DNA of 64,000 nt, from positions 248,001 to 312,000 of the forward strand of contig JAVJTT010000009.1 in the NCBI GenBank assembly GCA_040220135.1, given 5' to 3'. Shown piece after piece: positions 8,292-17,772 of the stretch (positions are counted from its first letter, which is position 1; each line of letters opens with the position of its first letter). The notes under the pieces are model-generated. The model was not told the origin of the DNA, did no database searches, and saw only the letters and a list, made by a program, of their open reading frames with translations. Origin of the DNA: CAJXMH01 sp040220135. Its GTDB lineage: Bacteria; Bacteroidota; Bacteroidia; Flavobacteriales_E; Vicingaceae. A program made the position numbers and the translations under genes.

Positions 8292-9005
8292 TTATCTCAA
8301 ATTAAATCTTACCGGAACATTGTATTGAACTCTAACCGGTTTTCCTCTTTGTTTTCCAGGTTTCATTTTAGGAAGGGACTTTATCACTCGGACAGCTTCT
8401 TCATCTAAAGATTTGCCACCTGATACCCCTCTTAATACTTCAACATTTGAAACCTCTCCTTTCTCGTCAATGATATATCGAATGTAGACAGTTCCGCTTA
8501 TGCCGGCATCTTTTGCCATCGGTGGGTACTTCGTATTCTTCCCAATAAAATTATAGATTTCAGCATTGGTACAATTCTGTATCTCCTGTTTGTTACCCTT
8601 CCCTTCGCATCCGGGAAAGACAGGCATATCCTCAACAATGGTAAAAATTTCAGGCTCTTCAATCACTTCCTCAGGTTGCTCAAAGATTTCGGTTTCCATA
8701 TCCGCTTCGGCATCTTGAATAACCACTTCGTCCTCAATTTCTTTGTCGTCTTCTACAATTTCCAAGATTTCTTGAGGCGGTGGTGGCGGTGGTGGTGGCG
8801 GTGGTGGTGGTTTTTGCTGAGTTATGGGGATCATTTCTTCTTCGATCTCATCCACTTGCAATTGACCAAGTGAGTTGGGTCCTTGCTCATAAGTTTTCCA
8901 CTCAAAAGCAATTAAAAGCCCGGCCAGTACTAGAACTAAGCCAATCATAAAGAAGACCCCTCGCTTATTTTCTAAGTCAGATTTAGGGTTTTTCTTAAGT
9001 TCCAT
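8292..9005 (-). CDS. TonB-family energy transducer
   Basis: This 237-aa protein has the TonB layout. A single membrane anchor sits at residues 17-35 (GVFFMIGLVLVLAGLLIAF), then a run of 12 prolines, an acidic Glu/Asp-rich periplasmic linker, and a C-terminal TonB domain (YPPMAKDAGISGTVYIRYII, EAVRVIKSLPKMKPGKQRGK, VQYNVPVRFNL). It should carry proton-motive-force energy from ExbBD to outer-membrane receptors; no exbBD is in the window. The segment with two Cys (PGCEGKGNKQEIQNC) before the TonB domain occurs in many Bacteroidota homologues. It is last in the maeB-to-tonB run, 74 bases after vanZ. Confidence 0.9.
   Translation of the reverse strand: MELKKNPKSDLENKRGVFFMIGLVLVLAGLLIAFEWKTYEQGPNSLGQLQVDEIEEEMIPITQQKPPPPPPPPPPPPQEILEIVEDDKEIEDEVVIQDAEADMETEIFEQPEEVIEEPEIFTIVEDMPVFPGCEGKGNKQEIQNCTNAEIYNFIGKNTKYPPMAKDAGISGTVYIRYIIDEKGEVSNVEVLRGVSGGKSLDEEAVRVIKSLPKMKPGKQRGKPVRVQYNVPVRFNLR
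8775..8810 (-). repeat. Proline-codon microsatellite in tonB
   Basis: Twelve consecutive proline codons (CCA, CCG and CCT) form a 36-base GGT/GGC-type repeat on the plus strand. It encodes the stiff spacer of TonB and could change length by slippage in steps of three bases without breaking the frame. Confidence 0.8.
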
Positions 9006-9079
9006 ATTCGCTTATAAATTTAGATAGCTAAAATAGTAAAAATTCAATGATCGTTTACCTTATTCACTAAACGCTAACA

Positions 9080-9439
9080 TTAAGTTTTTATTCTTTTCCA
9101 GAAAATAATTGTTACAAAACCTAAACCTGCTAAATTGGCCGCAAAATCATACCAATCACCAGTGCGGTTTTGAATCAAATAATGTTGAGTTAATTCCGTG
9201 GCTCCAGCAAATAAAAAAGCCAAAACCAACATAAAGTTAAACGCTTTTGAAAAAGGTTCTAATGGGATACTGAGCAACAGTGCCAATGAAGCATACATGA
9301 CAAAATGCGCCAACTTATCAAAGTCTAAAGCTGCAGGTATTTCCAGACCAATTCTAGGTGAAAAACTAAGGTAGGCTACTAGGGTGACCCAAATCAACAC
9401 TAAGGCCCATCCAATTTTACGTTGCTTAGCCGATCGCAT
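9080..9439 (-). CDS. VanZ-family membrane protein
   Basis: The product is 119 aa with about four membrane segments. VanZ-family marks are DKLAHFVMYA (residues 41-50) and the late segment with E..TQ, R, DWYDFAANL and a Gly before the last helix. The role of chromosomal VanZ-like proteins is unclear; in Bacteroidota this gene commonly follows gcvH beside sprA. It overlaps the end of gcvH by 14 bases, so the two are translationally coupled. I assign no function beyond the family. Confidence 0.8.
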   Translation of the reverse strand: MRSAKQRKIGWALVLIWVTLVAYLSFSPRIGLEIPAALDFDKLAHFVMYASLALLLSIPLEPFSKAFNFMLVLAFLFAGATELTQHYLIQNRTGDWYDFAANLAGLGFVTIIFWKRIKT

Positions 9440-9803
9440 CCTGATAAGCCTCTGCAGAAAGGAGTTCGTCTGCAGCAGAAGAATCAGCTAACTTCACTTT
9501 TATCAACCAACCTTCACCATAAGGGTCATTGTTTACTAGCTCAGGCTCTGCTTCAATTTTGTCATTCACCTCAACAACTTCTCCATCAAGAGGCATAAAA
9601 AGGTCAGAAACTGTTTTCACTGCCTCTACAGTACCAAACACTTCTCCTTTCTCTAGTTCTTCTCCGTCAGTTTCTATTTCAACGTAAACAACATCACCCA
9701 ATTCGCCTTGTGCATAATCTGTAATGCCTATGGTTGCGGTATCACCGTCAATTTTAATCCACTCGTGGTCTTCGGTATACTTCAGCTCTGCAGGAATATT
9801 CAT
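9426..9803 (-). CDS. gcvH: Glycine cleavage system H protein
   Basis: This 125-aa protein is full length for GcvH. The lipoyl-lysine motif is EAVKTVSDL with Lys63 as attachment site, preceded by the family motif GITDYAQGELGDVVYVE. C-terminal residues include NDPYGEGWLIKVK. It shuttles the aminomethyl group between the P, T and L proteins of the glycine cleavage complex in the cytoplasm. None of gcvP, gcvT or lpd is nearby. It lies 42 bases downstream of sprA, an arrangement common in gliding Bacteroidota. Confidence 0.95.
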   Translation of the reverse strand: MNIPAELKYTEDHEWIKIDGDTATIGITDYAQGELGDVVYVEIETDGEELEKGEVFGTVEAVKTVSDLFMPLDGEVVEVNDKIEAEPELVNNDPYGEGWLIKVKLADSSAADELLSAEAYQDAIG

Positions 9804-9845
9804 AATAATCAGGGTTTATAAAGAGCTAAATTAGGACTTAAGTCA

Positions 9846-12800
9846 TTATTGTGAAAGGGTAAAGCGTAAACTTATTCCAGCATTTGTGTTAGCGGTTGGG
9901 AAGGTAGATGAAATCAGAGGTGTATTGGCAACCCTGTCGTAGAAAAGCCTTAGATTCAACCTGTTACTAAAGCGATAGTCGGCTGTAAACTTAATAGAGA
10001 AGATGCGTTGACCGGCTGTTAATTCGTTTCTGTTTTCAACAATTCTCCTAATTATTGTTCGGTTATCTCGGATGGAGAGGTCTGCACTTAACACCAAATT
10101 ACTTGACCGCTCTATCTTACCTATCTTAAAAGGCAGTTTCATGTTATTTAAAGTATAACCAAGGCCAATAATGTATTCTTTCCCTTTTACTTCTGTTAGC
10201 TGATTGTTCGCAAAACTCAAGGAAACGTTACGGTCTTGTCTTAACTCAAGTCGGGTGGTTAAACTATTGTTCCAAGTCATATCCACTTTAATCAATGGAC
10301 TAAACTGCTCAACAATGCTTGCTGTGGCAAGCTGCTTATCGCTGATAAAGTTGTTGTTAATGTCGCGAATAGAGGGGTCTCCATTTTCAGTTCCATAGTT
10401 GGGATTTCGAGTATAAGAACCAACAGAGAAGGTAGAACTATATCGATGATTCAACGTAACGCTCTTAAAATACCGTTTAAAAAAGGGTATTCTAGATAAG
10501 CCATCGTAAGTTACATTCCAGTTTGGTTTAGGTAGGATATTAGTAAAACTTCGAATCGTAATTTGATTTGGATCTTCATCAGCATAAGCTGATAAAAAGG
10601 AATAAAGTAGAACCTCTTGAGAAGTAGGTCCATAACCATCTGCATATTCTCCCGCTTGTTCAGAATTGACATTTTCTGTACCTAAACGACGAGAAATTGT
10701 GGACCGGTTCTCTCTTAATTTATCAAAAGTTGGATTAGAAAAGTTATTTTCGTCGTCATTAATAAAGGCTGTATTAAATGCCAGATAGGATACACTGTAA
10801 GAGCCATTGATAATAGTAGGGGCATCAAAGTTATAATCCATGGCTGTATCTGCATCATCGAAGAAAAAATAACGGTTCACATTTTGGGTTTCAGTTTGTG
10901 TAGCATTCAACTGAATCCTTAGCCCATCAACTGGCTTAATGGTTGCCCTCAGGTTTAACGATTTGCTATACGTTCTAGAAAAATCACCACTCACAAATAC
11001 CTCGTCAACTAGCCAACCTTCTTCATAAGCCTTAAATAAATACTCATCAGTAGGCTTTTGGGCGCCAGCTACAAAGCCCCATCCAGGTGCCTTAAATCCG
11101 CTTTCCATTCCCAATAGGTTCGCTTTCTGACCAAAATTGGGCAGTATGGTTCCGTTGGTCTCATTGTATGTTACAGATAAGGTTTTCAAACTTGTTACAG
11201 CGAATATGGCATTGTCCATCAAATAACGTTGTAAAAAGAACTTCTTCTTTTTCAAGGTGTCTGGCTCCTCCTCCTCCAATTCTTTTTTTCGCTTATCTAA
11301 TACTACTTCCTCCTCATTAGACTGGTTTTCTGATTTTTTTTCGGCCTCTTTCTTTTTTTTCTTTTTCTCTTCCTCTTCCTCTTCTTTCTCTTTAATAATA
11401 AATCGATTATCTATCCTTGGATTCTTTAAGTCTTTGTAGTACTGAAATTTATTGTACAGCACCTCCATGGTTAAACTCGTTTGAAATCCTTGGGTTTGTG
11501 AATTCCTAATGGTGCTGCCTAAAGAATCAGCTTCCGGATTGCCGATTAAGTCCCAGGCATAAGTAGCCGAATACCTTGCACTCGCATTTACAAAGTCTAA
11601 ACCGGGTATCTTTTTTAGGGGTAAAGTATAGTTTAAATCAAAACTATGGTTGTAGTTCGTATTGTCGCCAAAGCGCTGAATATTCTTCCAAACCTCCTGC
11701 CTAAACTCTTCATAGGCATCTTCATCTCTTCGATCTACCTTGCCAGGTGGTTCTCCAATCAAAGCTTGAGTTGAGGCATTGAAATTGAAGGTAAGGGACT
11801 TTGTAAAATTATGGCGCAAAGTATATATCCTACTCCAATTAAATGACTTCTGGTAAAAGGGTGGTGATTCAAAAACAAAGGAACTAGCGGACGATGTGGT
11901 TATATTCCTCGCCTGCCTTTCTTGATAGCTTCTATCAAAAAGTGACTGAACGCTAATTTGCGTTGGAATAGGATTAAAGTTAAAGTCCTTGATCCAGTCC
12001 CACCCTTTGTGTTTGTTAAAATATTCGACTTCTTTAAAAGGCTCTATTGACTTGGGTTTGGCTGAAAACGCATAATTAATGGCTCCTCGATAAGTTTCTT
12101 GCTTATCAAACTTGGTGTTAACGTCGCGTTTAAAAATCTCTGTATAGGCATAAGTGAAAGAAAAGTTCTCAATATCATAAATATTGCTTTTACTCTTATT
12201 GGGGCCTGGTAACTTTTTTACGTTGGTAAAGTTTAAGCTTCTTCTTCTGGTATAGTCGTCGGTTATTTTTCTAATGGAGTCTTTGTAGTCATCTGAAAGT
12301 TCATCAGAACGTAATAATTCATTTAGCTTTACATCCGGGTCTAAGGGGTTAAACTCTGGTCGAATGATGTTTTCTGACACTGAATAGTACATCGGGATAC
12401 TAAGGTTGGCTCCCTCAGGTAAAAATTTTGCCAAATCTAAACTAGTCGATAAATCATATTGTTGCCTCGTTTCCCTTTGCCTTTCATTTAGTTTTTGCTC
12501 TAAACTTCCCCAACCCGGTGTACTCATGCTTCCGGAAATATTCACCGTTCCTAAATCTGCAATTTGTGCATTTACTCTGGCTTGTGCAGCCCAACCTCCT
12601 TTGTTATTGAAGTCAGACAAGCGCAACTCATTGGCCCAAACCTCTGCACATTTTGGCATTCCATCATCATTAAAATTAAGGGGACCGCCCTTTCTGTTTC
12701 GAACGCCAAGCATTACCACGCGAACCTCTGCCAAGTTAGGGTTACCCCTTACCCTTATAATGTTCTTACCATCCTCAGTTTCATAGGCTTGATTAACACT

Positions 12801-15800
12801 TACCCCCGTTCCTGGGTTGACAATCTGTCTATTCCGTGCTTGTTTGGCATTAATTAATTTATCAAACTGAAGATCTATTTCGTTTCGTTCTGGCCAAACT
12901 TGCTCAGGCGAGTTTTCACCTGGTCTGGTTACCTCCAAGGGCACCTCGTATTCATAATAATTGCTCTCAAAATCTGTTCCCAAGCGCAGCACGATAGAAA
13001 CGTCGCCATCGTTTAACACTTCTCCCGGCTGACCCGCTTCCGCATGAGCAAACATCTTCAAACGCTTGTACTGTCTAATGTCCAAATCTAGATAGCGGAA
13101 AGCAAACTTGGAAAAACCATCTTGAAGATCACAAACATCCAAAACCAGTGACTGCTCATTCAGCTGCCTTAGATTGGTTGTTCCAAAATCAATTTCACGG
13201 TTAATATCCGGCGGAATGGTATAATTGATCGGTACACGGTTGGCGTTTTCTTCAACGTTAACTGCCGCAATGTTAAAAGTCGTTGTTCCCGGTTCGGAAC
13301 CATGGGTATCCCCAGGAGGTATTTCTTCTCTGTTATAAGTTCTCCACTCTCCCCTTACGAGTCCCAGTCTGGCAAATCGCACCACTACCTCTTCATCAAA
13401 ACCTTTTAAAAACATTCGCATAAAACGAATCGACTTAAAGTCTCGGATGTTTCCAATCACTTTTTCAGGTTGACGTATTGGAATTCTAAACTGATACCAA
13501 TTAACTTCCTTGGTTTTTCCATTAACGTTTTTAGTAGCTCTTACAACATCCGTAATGTAGTTGCTTCCCACATTATTGGGGGTTAACAAGTCGGGCGAGA
13601 GGTCTACTTTGTATTGATAGTAACTTTCGGTTCGATCTAGATTAAAATTTCGATTTACATCTTCTTGATCCGGTAAAGTGGTGGCTGCTGTTGGATACGA
13701 TTCAGGCGATTGCTCTGCAGTGGGTGAGTTTCCTTCATGCCCATTAAACATTTTGTAGCGTTCCAAAATGCTTAATTGTTGTGCATCGTAGTCACCGCCT
13801 CGATAATAATGATAGTTATCTTTTGAGGGATCTGCTGAAAATTCGTTTAAAACAGCGGGACTTAAAATAGTTGATAAAGTGTCTAGGTAAGACTGATAAA
13901 AGTTACGTTCTGCTTCATCTGAAAGCCCATCTAATCCGATATCTTGAAATTCTCTAGAAGCCGGATTATTATCAAAAGCCAAAACAACTGATTGTACAGT
14001 TGGCACTCTTCCCCAGATGGTAATGTCAGTATTGTTGGTACTACCATCAATGGGAAAGCCATTCTCAAAAGCTTTGCGCGAATCCTTCAAAATATCTTCA
14101 GAAATAGAGCCAATGTTAAAATAAAGGTCTCCACCACTGTGGTTGGGGTTACCATCTTGTTCGTTAAAGGGATCCATGATCCAAAACTGGATAAATTCCA
14201 CATTGGATGCCTCAAAGTCACTCGATTGGATTTCTCTCATAATCCCTGCCCATCTGCTGCGGGGTTCTTTTAAAGTACCATCAGGATTTAAGCCGGCAGA
14301 AAAAGAGCCTCCGCTTGTTTCATAGTTGTAAGGTCCTCTTTCTCTTGGGTAAAAAGCCAAGTCAAGGGTTGGAAGGTTATTTATTAAACCTGGCTCAGGA
14401 TCTTTGTTTGGGAATACCTCGGTTTCTAAAATCTCCCTTGAAAAGTTATTGGATTGGCTGTCTGAATTTCGAATGTGCGAAGGAGTTCGGTTGTCATTTC
14501 TAAAAAACAGTGGGTCAATCGTATACCAAGCTAATTTGGCCCTGTTAAAACCATAGTCTAATTGACCATTTAAATTACCCTCTGGAAATAGTTCATCTTG
14601 CCCTTCTGGCGTACTCGCTAAATACCAAGCATTTGCCGCTCGAATATCAATCACGGTTTGGCTTCCTTCAAAATCGTCGATGTAAGCAATTCCATTTTTT
14701 GTAATTGCTCTTGAATTACCAGGAAAAAGTCGAGCAGCCTCAGCCGTTACTGTCAAGTTCGACTTTTGTTTAGTGGAATAGAAAGGAAGCATATCAGCTG
14801 CTCTTGTCAGGAAAGGTGCATCTGTTCGAAAAGATCCATCAACACCAACTACCGTATTCGAAATGGGTTCATCTCCAATATTAATTTTTCTGGTTAAAGG
14901 TCTTTCGGTTAGATTTAAAACCGTAGCTCCAACGTTAATGTCTTCAGAAACTCGGTAATCAAAACGTGAGCCCATCAACGTTTTAGTTTGCACGTTAAAA
15001 AGAGAGTTGCTCCCTAAAGAAACTTTAATCGGCTGACCGGATGCGAGGATTCCTTCATTCAAAATCTTGACTCGACCTAAATTGTAATCAACCGTATAGT
15101 CAACATTTTCAGTTAACTGAGCCCCCCCGGCAGTTACCGTAACAGAACCTTGTGGGATATTAAAGGTATTCAAAGAAATTTCTGAACCTGAACTCGATTG
15201 GTACCTTCCCCTAAAGGTATAGCGATTATGGTCAACGTCTTGCTGCGCCAATATCCTGGTGGTGCTATATAAAGAATCATAAGCATATTTCGTTGCTAAG
15301 CTCTGATCGTTAAACTGCGATTTTAAATAATCCCCAAAGGGTTCCAAAACAGGGAAATAAATTCGGCCGTTTTGAGGGTTAATAGTTACATTGGGAATAA
15401 AGTCAAAAACCCCATCCGGCTGCGGATTATTTACTACAGAAATACGGTCTAAACCTAAGGTATTGATTAGTGGCTTTCCTTCAGGTTTCCCCTGTGGAAA
15501 GTATGGAATTTCCACACCGGTTTCTTGATTGAGGTACCATATCTCAAATCGAAAATCTTCTGAACTAACGTTAAAAGCATCTAAAGAGTAAACGTTTTTC
15601 ATCATCAAATCCCAGCTTGGTAGTGATGGGTTTATGATCGTTCCTTTTAGCAGTTTTAAGTAAAGTGCCTGTTGCCCATCTATTCCATCGGTAGATAAAT
15701 CACCCACCTGGTATACCTGACCATTGTAGGTATAGCGGTATGAAACAGCAAGCACATCTTGTGGGTTTAAGGTTCGGTTTAATGAGATGTATCCCAATTC

Positions 15801-17171
15801 GGGGTTCAAGGTGTATTCATTAGGCGAAAGCAAAACCGCATTTTCCAAGCGCTCATAATCTGAACCACTTTCTAAGCCTTCTGCTTGTAGTATTTGATCG
15901 GCATTATTAAAACTTCTAATCTGCTCTGATTGAGGGAACCCACCATTTAAGTTAGCATAAAGGTCATTTGCTCCATTGTCGGCTTGCCTAACCGATGGAT
16001 TTCTATTTACTTCTCTTGTATTGAAGATTCTTCTATCAGAACCTAAGTCAGTAAAAGCCAATATATTTCGAGTGTTGTTAAAAGAGCCTTGCGTATTGGT
16101 AATGTAAACCTCAACGGCTGTAATTTGAATCCTAGAAACAATTCGGGGTGGGTTATTTAAATTGTCTTCATAGCTTTCTCTAAACAAGTGCGATAAAAAG
16201 TAGTGTTTGTTTTCTTCATACTCAGAAGCCGATTTTTCAAATTCTTGTACTTGAGCCCCCCCAGTAATGTTGATCTCTTTTTTCTCACCTCTTTCTTGAG
16301 AAAAGATAGAAGTTACTCTCAAGCGTCCAAATTGCAACTCTGTTTTAACTCCAAATAGAGTCTGACTTCCTGTTATTAAGGAGCTTTGCAACGGAAGGGC
16401 TACATTTCCCGCTTCGATTTTTTTGATAATCTCATCTTCATAGCCGGTGTATTCTATTTTGGTTTGGTTTTCAAAATCGAAGGTAGCCTCCGTATTGTAA
16501 TTGGTTTGAATCTTTAGTTTCTCTCCAATGTTTCCTATTACGTTTAATTGAATCTTTTGGTTAAAGTCAAAGTTGGTTGTTCTTCTCTGCCGTTCCGGCA
16601 ATATTGGATTATCCCTTCTGGCTATGTTAATTCCAAACGACAGTTCTGCAGACCCTTGTGGTCGAATATCAATGGTGTTTCCACCAAAAATCCGATCAAA
16701 CAATTCTCCCTTTACATTCAATTGTGGGCGAAAGCCTTGTGATTCATTTAGGGTTTCAGCATTGGCTTTTTTTCTCCAAAAATCTCTTTGACTTTCTTTC
16801 ATATCATATTCCAGATACTCATCCAAAGACATTTGAGAGGGAGCGCGATAATCCGTATTTCCTATTCGTTGAAAATAATTGTATTCCCCACTTTCCGGGT
16901 CATACTTAAACTCTTTGTTCACATTAGAGGGTTCTCCAAAATAGAGGGGGCTCTCGTTCTGATTTAGTCCTTCGTTGCTATTATCTTCAAAGGGGAAAAT
17001 GAGTTGAATATCGCTAGAGTCGTCCTCCGTAGAGTCAAGAGCTGCAACATAAGCCATATTAAAGTCAAAATCCGGCCAAGTGTTAGACTTGCCGGAGGCT
17101 TTACCGATAGTGGTTGCTAGCAGACTGCCAATAATAGCTAGCCTGATTATATGAATATTCTTTCTTAACAA
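9846..17171 (-). CDS. sprA: Type IX secretion outer-membrane translocon SprA (Sov)
   Basis: At 2441 aa this is a normal SprA (the Flavobacterium johnsoniae protein is about 2400 aa). SprA is the giant single-chain outer-membrane barrel through which T9SS cargo passes. Visible here are a signal peptide (MLRKNIHIIRLAIIGSLL...), the N-terminal GSAELSFGINIARRDNP and LNVIGNIGEKLKIQTNYN motifs, many repeated barrel strands, and a barrel-like C-terminus (ISLRFTLSQ). Translation must begin at TTG: the in-frame TGA is at 17202-17204 and there is no ATG between. A highly charged Lys/Glu tract lies at residues about 1925-1978. It sits between ruvA (19 bases upstream) and gcvH. Confidence 0.95.
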   Translation of the reverse strand: MLRKNIHIIRLAIIGSLLATTIGKASGKSNTWPDFDFNMAYVAALDSTEDDSSDIQLIFPFEDNSNEGLNQNESPLYFGEPSNVNKEFKYDPESGEYNYFQRIGNTDYRAPSQMSLDEYLEYDMKESQRDFWRKKANAETLNESQGFRPQLNVKGELFDRIFGGNTIDIRPQGSAELSFGINIARRDNPILPERQRRTTNFDFNQKIQLNVIGNIGEKLKIQTNYNTEATFDFENQTKIEYTGYEDEIIKKIEAGNVALPLQSSLITGSQTLFGVKTELQFGRLRVTSIFSQERGEKKEINITGGAQVQEFEKSASEYEENKHYFLSHLFRESYEDNLNNPPRIVSRIQITAVEVYITNTQGSFNNTRNILAFTDLGSDRRIFNTREVNRNPSVRQADNGANDLYANLNGGFPQSEQIRSFNNADQILQAEGLESGSDYERLENAVLLSPNEYTLNPELGYISLNRTLNPQDVLAVSYRYTYNGQVYQVGDLSTDGIDGQQALYLKLLKGTIINPSLPSWDLMMKNVYSLDAFNVSSEDFRFEIWYLNQETGVEIPYFPQGKPEGKPLINTLGLDRISVVNNPQPDGVFDFIPNVTINPQNGRIYFPVLEPFGDYLKSQFNDQSLATKYAYDSLYSTTRILAQQDVDHNRYTFRGRYQSSSGSEISLNTFNIPQGSVTVTAGGAQLTENVDYTVDYNLGRVKILNEGILASGQPIKVSLGSNSLFNVQTKTLMGSRFDYRVSEDINVGATVLNLTERPLTRKINIGDEPISNTVVGVDGSFRTDAPFLTRAADMLPFYSTKQKSNLTVTAEAARLFPGNSRAITKNGIAYIDDFEGSQTVIDIRAANAWYLASTPEGQDELFPEGNLNGQLDYGFNRAKLAWYTIDPLFFRNDNRTPSHIRNSDSQSNNFSREILETEVFPNKDPEPGLINNLPTLDLAFYPRERGPYNYETSGGSFSAGLNPDGTLKEPRSRWAGIMREIQSSDFEASNVEFIQFWIMDPFNEQDGNPNHSGGDLYFNIGSISEDILKDSRKAFENGFPIDGSTNNTDITIWGRVPTVQSVVLAFDNNPASREFQDIGLDGLSDEAERNFYQSYLDTLSTILSPAVLNEFSADPSKDNYHYYRGGDYDAQQLSILERYKMFNGHEGNSPTAEQSPESYPTAATTLPDQEDVNRNFNLDRTESYYQYKVDLSPDLLTPNNVGSNYITDVVRATKNVNGKTKEVNWYQFRIPIRQPEKVIGNIRDFKSIRFMRMFLKGFDEEVVVRFARLGLVRGEWRTYNREEIPPGDTHGSEPGTTTFNIAAVNVEENANRVPINYTIPPDINREIDFGTTNLRQLNEQSLVLDVCDLQDGFSKFAFRYLDLDIRQYKRLKMFAHAEAGQPGEVLNDGDVSIVLRLGTDFESNYYEYEVPLEVTRPGENSPEQVWPERNEIDLQFDKLINAKQARNRQIVNPGTGVSVNQAYETEDGKNIIRVRGNPNLAEVRVVMLGVRNRKGGPLNFNDDGMPKCAEVWANELRLSDFNNKGGWAAQARVNAQIADLGTVNISGSMSTPGWGSLEQKLNERQRETRQQYDLSTSLDLAKFLPEGANLSIPMYYSVSENIIRPEFNPLDPDVKLNELLRSDELSDDYKDSIRKITDDYTRRRSLNFTNVKKLPGPNKSKSNIYDIENFSFTYAYTEIFKRDVNTKFDKQETYRGAINYAFSAKPKSIEPFKEVEYFNKHKGWDWIKDFNFNPIPTQISVQSLFDRSYQERQARNITTSSASSFVFESPPFYQKSFNWSRIYTLRHNFTKSLTFNFNASTQALIGEPPGKVDRRDEDAYEEFRQEVWKNIQRFGDNTNYNHSFDLNYTLPLKKIPGLDFVNASARYSATYAWDLIGNPEADSLGSTIRNSQTQGFQTSLTMEVLYNKFQYYKDLKNPRIDNRFIIKEKEEEEEEKKKKKKEAEKKSENQSNEEEVVLDKRKKELEEEEPDTLKKKKFFLQRYLMDNAIFAVTSLKTLSVTYNETNGTILPNFGQKANLLGMESGFKAPGWGFVAGAQKPTDEYLFKAYEEGWLVDEVFVSGDFSRTYSKSLNLRATIKPVDGLRIQLNATQTETQNVNRYFFFDDADTAMDYNFDAPTIINGSYSVSYLAFNTAFINDDENNFSNPTFDKLRENRSTISRRLGTENVNSEQAGEYADGYGPTSQEVLLYSFLSAYADEDPNQITIRSFTNILPKPNWNVTYDGLSRIPFFKRYFKSVTLNHRYSSTFSVGSYTRNPNYGTENGDPSIRDINNNFISDKQLATASIVEQFSPLIKVDMTWNNSLTTRLELRQDRNVSLSFANNQLTEVKGKEYIIGLGYTLNNMKLPFKIGKIERSSNLVLSADLSIRDNRTIIRRIVENRNELTAGQRIFSIKFTADYRFSNRLNLRLFYDRVANTPLISSTFPTANTNAGISLRFTLSQ

Positions 17172-17190
17172 ACTAAAAACGGAGAGGGAA

Positions 17191-17772
17191 CTATAACCCC
17201 TTCAATGCATTTTTTATTACTTCTTCTACACTAAGCTCTGCCTTTGATCTTAGTATTTTGGATACAACTTTTTCGGCTTGATTTTTATTGAAACCTAGCA
17301 TTACCAGCGCAGATAACGCTTCTTCCTTCACCGTATTGTCTTTCGATGAAGAAATATCTGCACTAAAATCAGATTTAGCTACTTTATCTTTCAGATCGAT
17401 AATAATCCGTTGTGCAGATTTTGGCCCTATTCCCTTTACTCCTTTAAACCAGGCCACGTCTCCTGCAACTATAGCTTCTTGAATTTCGTTCGCATCACCA
17501 GAAGACAAAACCATCATAGCTGTAGAAGGACCAATTCCGGAAACCGAGGTTAGCATTCTGAACAACTCCCTTTCTGCAGGCTGACTAAATCCATATAAAA
17601 GTTGAGCGTCTTCACGCACTACTAATTCTGTGAATAATTTACAGTTTTCATTTTCACCAAGCTTAGAATAAGTATGCAATGAAATATTTAAGTGATATCC
17701 AACTCCATTGCAATCTATTACCGCATAAGTCGGATTTTTCTCAATCAAGCGACCATTTATGTGTGCAATCAT
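17191..17772 (-). CDS. ruvA: Holliday junction branch migration protein RuvA
   Basis: The product is 193 aa, normal for RuvA. It shows the N-terminal OB-fold (MIAHINGRLIEKNPTYAVID), paired helix-hairpin-helix motifs (LTSVSGIGPSTAMMVL and GVKGIGPKSAQRIIIDLKDK) and the C-terminal domain III that contacts RuvB (ALVMLGFNKNQAEKVV). RuvA binds four-way junctions and loads the RuvB motor, whose gene is elsewhere in this window (28554-29579). The start codon overlaps the maeB stop (ATGA), so translation is coupled. It continues into sprA after 19 bases. Confidence 0.96.
   Translation of the reverse strand: MIAHINGRLIEKNPTYAVIDCNGVGYHLNISLHTYSKLGENENCKLFTELVVREDAQLLYGFSQPAERELFRMLTSVSGIGPSTAMMVLSSGDANEIQEAIVAGDVAWFKGVKGIGPKSAQRIIIDLKDKVAKSDFSADISSSKDNTVKEEALSALVMLGFNKNQAEKVVSKILRSKAELSVEEVIKNALKGL

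Noticed and set aside
11257..11439. Ser/Phe-rich open frame antisense to sprA
   Set aside because: It is simply the reverse complement of the Lys/Glu-rich tract in SprA.
12406..12857. Two open frames antisense to sprA, over 90 codons each
   Set aside because: They lie wholly within SprA coding sequence, overlap each other and show no protein family features.
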